64,000 nucleotides of DNA, taken from assembly GCF_019844075.1 (NCBI RefSeq), contig NZ_CP081964.1:434001-498000 (forward strand), in the 5' to 3' direction. The DNA is from Curtobacterium sp. TC1. Its GTDB lineage: Bacteria; Actinomycetota; Actinomycetes; Actinomycetales; Microbacteriaceae. The notes under the pieces are model-generated. The model was not told the origin of the DNA. It was given only the letters and a program-made list of their open reading frames with translations, and searched no databases. The position numbers and the translations under genes are program-made. Below are positions 58,341 to 64,000 of this stretch, one piece after another; the first letter of the stretch is position 1, and each line of letters opens with the position of its first letter.

Positions 58341-59605
58341 GACACTGCTCCTGCACGTCGGGCGTCGGCTTCGCGCCGCGCCGGCATCATCGCGACCACC
58401 TCGGCCTCGGTCGGGGCCGCCGCCGGGAACCGCGCCGGGGCGTAGCGGCTCGCATCGCCGAGGGTGGTCGTGCCCGTGACGCTCAGCTCCGCCGCGATCC
58501 GCCCGAGCCCCGGACCGTGCGTGACGCCGGACTCGTTGTCGCCGCCCGCCACCACGAGCCCGCGCAGCTCGGGGACCGCGCCGACGATGAAGTTCCGGTC
58601 GGCGGTCATCGAGACGACGCCCTGCGTGGGGGTCTCGTCGACCCCGAGCACGCTCGCGGCAGCGGGGAGCAGCCGGGCGACGATCGGGTGCAGGTACGTG
58701 CGCATGGCGTCGAGCAGATCCGTGCGCACGGGGCGGCGCGCGGGCTCGTCGCGCCGGTCTGCGCCGCCGACGTGCAGCGGCTCGTACCCGGGGCCGGCAC
58801 CGTACGTCAGGCCGCCGCGGTGCTCGCGGATCCACAGGCCGTGCAGCTCGGGGAGCATCAGGGTCGGCAGGGAACCCGGCAGCCCGAACGGCGTCGTCAC
58901 GAGGCGGCTGGCGACCACCCGGACCGTCGGCAGCTCGCGCCCGAAGGGGGCGAGCAGCGCGTTCGTCCAGCTGCCGGCGGCGAGCACGACGCGATCGGCG
59001 CTGATGACCTCGCCACCGGCGGTTCGGACGCCCGTGACGGAGCCGTCACGGGCCTCCAGTCCGGCCACCGGCGTGTGCTCGCGGATCTCGACACCGCGTG
59101 CGCGTGCCGATGCCGTCAGGGCACGCGCGGTGTCCGGCGCGCTGATCTGGATGCCGTCGGGGTGCAAGAAGCCGGCGGTGACCGCGGCCGGGTCGAGTCC
59201 GGGTACGAGGTCGGCCGCCTCGGCTGGGGTGAGCGTGCGCGCCCCGGCCGGCCGGAGCGGGTGCTGCTCGAACGGCGGCAGGTGGTCGGCCCGGCCCTGC
59301 TCCGTGACGGTCAGCCACACGTTGCCGTTCTGCCGGTACCCGGTCGGGCCGTGCCCGGCGCCGGCGAGGTCGCGGTAGAAGTCGATGCCGTACTGCTCGA
59401 CGTCGCGTTCGGACTCGTTCCAGTACCAGGCGTACCCGGCTGCCCACTGGCCCACGAACCCGGCACCTGCGGTGGTCGTGCCCCCGGCGACCGTCCCGCT
59501 GTCGAGGAGCAGGACGCGCTGCCCGAGCGCGGCGAGGTGCCATGCGGCGCTCAGTCCGATGACGCCGGCGCCGACGACGACCACGGGGGACTCGGGGGAG
59601 GACAT
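58337..59605 (-). CDS. DadA/GlyOx-like FAD-dependent amine oxidoreductase
   Basis: 422 aa. PVVVVGAGVIGLSAAWHLAALGQRVLLLDSGTVAGGTT is the FAD-binding start; RVVLAAGSWTNALL and the C-terminal GDNESGVTHGPGLGRIAAEL support the DAO superfamily. It differs from the next gene by lacking the Cys-FAD motif, so FAD is non-covalent. ATG 59605 lies 6 nt after TACGCT (59617-59612), a leaderless start for the whole operon. The substrate is probably a D-amino or N-substituted amino acid related to that of the second oxidase. Confidence 0.9.
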   Translation of the reverse strand: MSSPESPVVVVGAGVIGLSAAWHLAALGQRVLLLDSGTVAGGTTTAGAGFVGQWAAGYAWYWNESERDVEQYGIDFYRDLAGAGHGPTGYRQNGNVWLTVTEQGRADHLPPFEQHPLRPAGARTLTPAEAADLVPGLDPAAVTAGFLHPDGIQISAPDTARALTASARARGVEIREHTPVAGLEARDGSVTGVRTAGGEVISADRVVLAAGSWTNALLAPFGRELPTVRVVASRLVTTPFGLPGSLPTLMLPELHGLWIREHRGGLTYGAGPGYEPLHVGGADRRDEPARRPVRTDLLDAMRTYLHPIVARLLPAAASVLGVDETPTQGVVSMTADRNFIVGAVPELRGLVVAGGDNESGVTHGPGLGRIAAELSVTGTTTLGDASRYAPARFPAAAPTEAEVVAMMPARREADARRAGAVS

Positions 59606-59692
59606 GGAGCGAGCGTAGTGTCCCGAGGTCGCCGACAGGTGTTGTTCATGACGCCGTGTGACGCGGTGCAGAACGGCCGCCGCCCCGGTCGA

Positions 59693-60643
59693 TCAGCGGT
59701 CGAACGCGTCGAGCACCGCCGCGGCCGACCGCGCCACCAGGGCGTCGTCGTAGGCGGCGTCGGGGTCGTTGCGCGCGGTCAACACGGAGAGCACGATCGG
59801 GTCGCCGTCGGGCGGGGTCACCCGCGCCACGTCGTTCCGGATCGGCCCGGCGCCCCCGGACTTGTCGACCACGACCCAGCCGTCGGGCGCACCGGCGCGG
59901 ATCAGGGCGTCGCCGGTCGCGTTGCCGCCCATCCAGTCGACCAGCAGCGCGGTGTCGGCGCTGTCCAGGGTGCTGCCGTCGAGCACGGTCGCCAGGGCCG
60001 CGGTGAACGCCGCCGGGGTCGTGGTGTCCTCGGTGCTGCCCGGCTCGATGGTGTTGAGGTCCGGCTCGCCGTGGACCACCTCGGTGGTGGTGTCGCCGAG
60101 CTCGGCCAGCGCGGCGTCGAGGCCGCTCGGACCGCCGATGCGCGTGAGCACGAGGTTCAGGGCCGTGTTGTCGCTCATCCGGACGGCTGCCTCGGCCAGC
60201 TGCTCGGACGTCAGCCCGTCGGCCACGTGCTGTTCCGTCACGGGGGAGTACCCGGCGGCGGTGACGTCCGCGGCTGTCCAGTGCACGACCTCGTTCCGGG
60301 CATCCGCGTGCACCGAGCGCAGGAACTGTGCGGCAGCGAACACCTTGATGGTCGAGGCGTAGCCGAAGCGTCGGTCGCCGTTGTAGGCGACCGTCTCACC
60401 CGTGACGGTGTCGGTCGCGACGACGCCGACCGTGGCGTCGTACTCGCGTTCGAGGGCCGCGAGCGCTCGGTCGACACTCCGGTGGTCGAGTGCGGCGGCG
60501 CTCGACGACGGAGTGGGCGAAGGAGTCGACGTCCGGGAACCACCCGGTGCCGGAGCCGTTCCACCGGAGCACCCGGTCACGGCGACCACGATGACCGTGG
60601 ACACCACGACGCCGCGGGCGACGGTGGAGCGCAGACGACGCAT
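59693..60643 (-). CDS. Class A beta-lactamase lipoprotein
   Basis: 316 aa. After a lipobox (VAVTGC) and a Ser/Pro linker come the class A elements: ASTIKVF (SxxK, nucleophile Ser), MSDNTA (SDN), GEPDLN (omega-loop Glu166) and DKSGG (KTG-type, KSG). It should hydrolyse penicillins or cephalosporins at the cell surface. ATG 60643 gives the proper MRRLRSTVARG signal start, yet its A is also the last A of the encoded CCA of tRNA-Gly, so no separate leader exists. Expression probably depends on tRNA transcription and processing. No BlaR/BlaI genes are nearby. Confidence 0.92.
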   Translation of the reverse strand: MRRLRSTVARGVVVSTVIVVAVTGCSGGTAPAPGGSRTSTPSPTPSSSAAALDHRSVDRALAALEREYDATVGVVATDTVTGETVAYNGDRRFGYASTIKVFAAAQFLRSVHADARNEVVHWTAADVTAAGYSPVTEQHVADGLTSEQLAEAAVRMSDNTALNLVLTRIGGPSGLDAALAELGDTTTEVVHGEPDLNTIEPGSTEDTTTPAAFTAALATVLDGSTLDSADTALLVDWMGGNATGDALIRAGAPDGWVVVDKSGGAGPIRNDVARVTPPDGDPIVLSVLTARNDPDAAYDDALVARSAAAVLDAFDR

Positions 60644-60716
60644 GGAGCGAGTGACGGGAATCGAACCCGCGCTACCAGCTTGGGAAGCTGGAGTTCTACC
60701 ATTGAACTACACTCGC
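60643..60716 (-). tRNA. tRNA-Gly (anticodon CCC), CCA encoded
   Basis: 74 nt including CCA. The acceptor GCGAGTG/CACTCGC, D-arm GTTC-AATGGTA-GAAC, anticodon stem CCAGC/GCTGG with loop TTCCCAA, and T-loop TTCGATT all pair. The loop places CCC at 34-36, so it reads GGG. The terminal A is shared with the beta-lactamase ATG. A likely promoter upstream is CTGGCT, 17 bases, TAGGCT (about 60771-60743 on the minus strand). Confidence 0.95.
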
Positions 60717-60914
60717 GCGCCCCGCAGAACGGGACTCGGCAAGCCTAGCGGATTCTCGCCTGGAAGCCAGCCGACCGCGCACCGTACGCCTCCTGCCGGG
60801 CGTGTGTCGTGCCTCCCGAGTCTCCGCTGTGAGCACGCCAGCCTGACGGACAGGTGTCGTGCTCGTGTGTACCGTCCAGGGAGTTCCAGCGCCGAAGAAC
60901 CCGAGGAGGACCGG

Positions 60915-62033
60915 ATGGTCAGGCATCCCCTCATCGACGACGTGGTCGGTCCCGCCATCGTGGTCGAGTCCGCCTCGCCGGTCGTGTGGCTGACCGACGC
61001 GCTCGCCTCACTGCTCCGTCGGTCGGCGGACGCCGGCCGCACGGTCGTGCTGCGGACCGGACGGGAATCCGCGATCACCCCCGCCCTCCGGCACGCACTC
61101 GGGGCGTACGGTGCCGCGTGGGCCGTCGCGGACTTCGACGGCACCCTCCGGGACGGCCGGACGGGCGTCGCCGCCTCGGGCATCGAGGACTTCGTGCACC
61201 GTGGCCCCGAACTCGTGGGCACACCGTCGCCCGAGCACCCCGTCTCGGCGGACTCCGTCCGCCAGATCAGCATCGACCTGACCCTCCGCCACCACGCGGA
61301 GCGCGCCGTGGACATGGGATCCGCGATCGAGGCCCTGTGCCACACCGTGGGGACCTGCCCCACCCGCTGGGGCACCGCCGAACCACTCACCGTGCCGTGG
61401 GACCGCTGGGTCGTCACGCAGTACGCCAAGCATGAGGCCCCCGGGGTGTCGACGTCGTACGCGGTGGGTGAGGGCTTCTCCGCGACGATGACCGCCCACC
61501 TGGTCGGTGGCGTCGTCGTGGAGACGATGTCCGCCGTGCTCACCGTGCCCGAGGAGAACACCGACCCGGAGCTCGCGAACCGCCTGTTCGACGCCGTCCA
61601 GCAGGTCGCCGACCAGGTCGTGCCCGTCTTCGGTGTGGTCATGCAGCGCCGCGGAGACGCCGATCACCTGGTCCGCGCGGTGTCGCACGGCGAGCCGTCG
61701 CCGCTCGCCGTGGTCATCGGGCCCGAGGCATCCGAGTTCCTCGACCGCGACGGGGTCTGGCCGCCGCCGCGCACCACGACGGCGACGTTCGGCACCCGGT
61801 CCGGGGCCGACGGCGACCGGAGCGAGGACGGCGACACCGACAGCGCCGACGGCGGCATGATCGTCCGGTTCGAGGACGGCTGGGAGGCCCTCGAGTCCTT
61901 CCTCGACCGCATCGACGAGGACCGGTTCCTGCAGCTCGTCGGCGGAGCACCGCTCGATCCCGCCCACGACGAGGGCACGCTCGACGGACACGTACGGGAC
62001 ACCCGGGTGACGGGCGGTCACGGTGCCCCGTGA
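60915..62033 (+). CDS. DUF6177-like protein
   Basis: 372 aa. No signal peptide or TM helix is seen. The N-terminal half (about 30-150) holds VVWLTDALASLLRRSADAGRTVVLRTGRESAITPALRHALG and WAVADFDGTLRDGRTG; the middle has CPTRWGTAEPLTVPWDRWVVTQYAK. These match what I recall of DUF6177, an actinobacterial family sometimes found near type VII secretion genes; none are present here. A flexible acidic linker (about 295-315) precedes the C-terminus. ATG 60915 follows AGGAGG. It overlaps the next gene by 11 bases. Confidence 0.68.
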   Translation: MVRHPLIDDVVGPAIVVESASPVVWLTDALASLLRRSADAGRTVVLRTGRESAITPALRHALGAYGAAWAVADFDGTLRDGRTGVAASGIEDFVHRGPELVGTPSPEHPVSADSVRQISIDLTLRHHAERAVDMGSAIEALCHTVGTCPTRWGTAEPLTVPWDRWVVTQYAKHEAPGVSTSYAVGEGFSATMTAHLVGGVVVETMSAVLTVPEENTDPELANRLFDAVQQVADQVVPVFGVVMQRRGDADHLVRAVSHGEPSPLAVVIGPEASEFLDRDGVWPPPRTTTATFGTRSGADGDRSEDGDTDSADGGMIVRFEDGWEALESFLDRIDEDRFLQLVGGAPLDPAHDEGTLDGHVRDTRVTGGHGAP

Positions 62034-62370
62034 CGTCACCATCCTCTGCCGTCGAGCGGTGGAGACGCGGGAGGTCGCCGAGGCGCTGCTCCTGCACGAC
62101 GAGTCCTGGGGTGTCCGCGCCCTCGACGACGGTCCGATGCTGCAGGTCTGCCGCGACGCCACCCACCCGGTGATCACGGTGCTCGGGGTGCGGCGGGTGG
62201 ACTCGTTCGACGAGGTCGAGCGGATCCTGCCGGACGCCCCCACGATCGCGACGCCGCTGTGGTGGGTGGACACCGTCACCCCCGCGGGCTCCGACGGCGA
62301 GTCCGGGATCTCGGCTGCGCTCGAGGCTGCTCTGGACCTCGACGCGGTCTGCATCGTCCACGGCGACTGA
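62023..62370 (+). CDS. Small conserved-context hypothetical protein
   Basis: 115 aa from GTG 62023, overlapping the DUF6177-like gene by 11 bases. It is acidic, soluble and predicted alpha/beta, with VTILCRRAVETREVAEALLLHDESWGVRALDDGPMLQV at the start and LDAVCIVHGD at the end. No catalytic motif or known family was recognised. Tight coupling suggests it binds or works with the DUF6177-like protein. Confidence 0.7.
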   Translation: MPRDVTILCRRAVETREVAEALLLHDESWGVRALDDGPMLQVCRDATHPVITVLGVRRVDSFDEVERILPDAPTIATPLWWVDTVTPAGSDGESGISAALEAALDLDAVCIVHGD

Positions 62371-62412
62371 CCGAGTCGTCGCGGTCGGCGGGTCCGCGGT
62401 GCCGGATGCGCC

Positions 62413-64000
62413 TCAGTCGCGGCGCGCGGTGTCCGACGCGTTGATCGCCGCCAGGCGTTCGTTGTACGCCTTCAGGTCGGCGTCACCGTCGCGTTCGGCC
62501 TTGCGGTCGAGCCGCTTCGCATCACGCTTGTCCGTCCGGATCCAGTTCCGCACCACGAGCAGCGCCACGAAGACCATGGGCAGCTCGGAGGCGCCCCAGG
62601 CGATGCCGCCGCCGGTGTGCTGGTCGTCGAGCAGCGCCGCGTCGTTCGTCTGGCCGAGGGCGTGGAACCAGTCGATCGCGAACACCGACTGCGAGGTCAT
62701 CACGGCGACCCCGAAGAACGCGTGGAAGGCCAGCGTCGCGAGCAGCGCGATGATCAGGATCGGGTACGGCGGACGCTTCGGCCCCGGGTCGACGCCGACG
62801 AACACCCAGAAGAACAGGTAGCCGCTCAACACGAAGTGGACGACCATCGCCACGTGCCACTCGTGCGACTGCATCGCCGCCTGGTACGCCGGCGTGAAGT
62901 AGAACACCACGAGCGATCCGGCGAAGACGACACCGGCGACGGCGGGCTTCCCCATGAACTGCATGTACCGCGAGTGCACGAAGAGCATGAGCCACTCGCG
63001 GGCCCCGCGGGAGCCGTCGTTCCGGACCGGCAGGGTGCGCATGGCGAGGAGCACCGGACCGCCGAGCACGAGCGGCAGCGGCACGAACATCATGAGCAGC
63101 ATGTGCTGGACCATGTGCGACGAGAAGTGGATCATGCCGTACACGGCTGGGCCGGCCGAGGTGGTCCAGATGAACAGGGCGCATCCGATGAGCCAGGCGA
63201 TGGTGCGCCCGACGGGCCACTTGTCGCCGCGCTTCCGGAGCTTCCGCACGGCGAGCAGGTACCAGACGGCCCCGACGACGGCGAGCCCGAGCCACACCCA
63301 GTCGACGTGCCACTGCGTCAGGTAGGTCTGCATCGTCTGCGCCGGCGGGAACGGGAACCCGATCAGGCCGGAGCGGGTGTCCTCGCCGGTCTCGGGCGTC
63401 TGCGGGATCGGCGGCTGCGAGCGTGACACGGCGACCGAGACACCGATCGCGACGGCCATGAAGACGATCTCGGCCAGCGCGAACCGGGTGAACCGGCGAC
63501 GGTCGAGCGGCGCGCGGAGCAGCCCGGGCACGAGCTTGCGGCGCTGCACGACGCCGGCGATCCCGAGCAGCACGAGGATGGTCGCCTTGACCGTGATGAG
63601 CGCGCCGTAGGGCGTCGTGACGAGGTCGAGCGGACCGGTCAGCCGCAGCGAGGCGTTGACGATGCCGGAGAACGCGACGGCACCGAACGACCAGCCGGCC
63701 AACGTCGAGTAGCGGGAGACCACCCGTCCGGTCGCGCCCTTCGTGCGGGTGCGCAGCAGCACCACGGCGACGAGTCCACCGGCCCAGACGCACACCCCGA
63801 TCAGGTGGATCGCGAGCGAGTTCACCGCGTTGGCGTGCTCGAGCGAACCGGCGGCGTGGCCGGACAGCGCCAGGGGGAGCAGTGCGAAGACGCCGAACAC
63901 CGTGGCGACGGCGAGCGTCGTGACCCGGGTGGCGAACGCGGCGATCACGGTCGCGATGAGGATCGCCGCCGCCGAGACCACGAGCGCCTGACCGATCTCG
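62413..64000 (-). CDS. CopD-CtaG membrane protein, 5' end outside window
   Basis: 528 visible codons; the frame runs past base 64000 and the GTG at 63981 is internal. CopD part: LPLALSGHAAGSLEHANAVNSLAIHLIGVCVWAGGLVAV and TTPYGALITVKATI. CtaG part (from about 62413 to 63350): WHVDWVWLGLAVVGAVWYLLAV, YGMIHFSSHMVQHMLLMMFVPLPLVLGGPV, HEWHVAMVVHFVLSGYLFFWVFVGVDP. The His-rich helices may carry copper for cytochrome oxidase assembly. The tail is charged and coiled. It is a paralogue of the protein at 32322. Confidence 0.9.
   Translation of the reverse strand, partial: EIGQALVVSAAAILIATVIAAFATRVTTLAVATVFGVFALLPLALSGHAAGSLEHANAVNSLAIHLIGVCVWAGGLVAVVLLRTRTKGATGRVVSRYSTLAGWSFGAVAFSGIVNASLRLTGPLDLVTTPYGALITVKATILVLLGIAGVVQRRKLVPGLLRAPLDRRRFTRFALAEIVFMAVAIGVSVAVSRSQPPIPQTPETGEDTRSGLIGFPFPPAQTMQTYLTQWHVDWVWLGLAVVGAVWYLLAVRKLRKRGDKWPVGRTIAWLIGCALFIWTTSAGPAVYGMIHFSSHMVQHMLLMMFVPLPLVLGGPVLLAMRTLPVRNDGSRGAREWLMLFVHSRYMQFMGKPAVAGVVFAGSLVVFYFTPAYQAAMQSHEWHVAMVVHFVLSGYLFFWVFVGVDPGPKRPPYPILIIALLATLAFHAFFGVAVMTSQSVFAIDWFHALGQTNDAALLDDQHTGGGIAWGASELPMVFVALLVVRNWIRTDKRDAKRLDRKAERDGDADLKAYNERLAAINASDTARRD

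Overview
The window is 64 kb of very GC-rich, gene-dense DNA with GTG and TTG starts, 4-bp ATGA/GTGA gene overlaps and many leaderless promoters. It looks like the chromosome of an actinobacterium, most likely a Microbacteriaceae member close to Curtobacterium. Supporting signs are a DtxR/IdeR-type iron box, a branched-chain 2-oxo acid dehydrogenase cluster, HtaA-type haem proteins and Cys-free ribosomal protein paralogues. The genus is an inference; no 16S or marker comparison was possible. No phage, integrase, IS element or CRISPR array was seen. No stretch over 300 bases lacks a gene.

Layout. 1-8.1 kb: the tail of a secreted protein, a LysR/MFS divergent pair, a small secreted protein, a CDF metal exporter, a DUF4166 + TIGR01777 epimerase pair and an EamA/LysR divergent pair. 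8.1-12.8 kb (minus strand): a secreted Thr/Pro-rich protein with an L,D-transpeptidase, then holin-like protein, LMW tyrosine phosphatase and purB. 12.8-17.7 kb: a HisC-like aminotransferase and E1alpha-E1beta-E2 of a branched-chain 2-oxo acid dehydrogenase. 17.7-23.4 kb is the accessory part: an AbiEi/AbiEii-like toxin-antitoxin pair with a palindromic promoter, a GNAT acetyltransferase, and a lactococcin-972-type bacteriocin with its ABC/immunity genes. 23.5-26.6 kb: a GntR/UTRA regulator and a split glucose/GlcNAc-type PTS (IIA, IIB, IIC) sharing an operator. 26.6-31.6 kb: a zinc region, with a Zur-box promoter driving znuA-znuC-znuB-zur, an alpha/beta hydrolase, then Cys-poor L28-L33-S14. 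31.8-36.2 kb: HU, a CopD-CtaG membrane protein, a PIF1/RecD-like helicase and a DUF4383 protein.

36.4-45.8 kb: PAP2 phosphatase, LLM oxidoreductase, a TetR-controlled SMR efflux pair, a permease/TIGR03943/beta-propeller operon, zinc alcohol dehydrogenase and glycerate kinase. 45.8-54.2 kb: an iron-regulated haem uptake locus (hmuT-U-V plus three secreted or anchored proteins, one with an HtaA domain) behind two iron boxes. 54.2-59.6 kb (minus strand): an operon of two FAD amine oxidases, an orphan peptide-type binding lipoprotein and an M20 peptidase, every junction a GTGA overlap. 59.7-60.7 kb: a class A beta-lactamase whose ATG shares its A with the encoded CCA end of a tRNA-Gly(CCC). 60.9-64 kb: a DUF6177 gene pair and a second CopD-CtaG protein running off the end.

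How it fits together. Metal homeostasis dominates: zinc import and its regulator, zinc-independent ribosomal proteins, haem/iron import, CDF efflux, two CopD-CtaG proteins and a likely metal-linked permease. Inter-strain competition is represented by the bacteriocin, the AbiE-like pair and the beta-lactamase. At least eighteen starts have a -10 hexamer (A at -11, T at -7) placed 6-7 nt before the start codon, which implies extensive leaderless transcription. A family of long GC-rich palindromes with a GGGAGGC core closes several transcription units.
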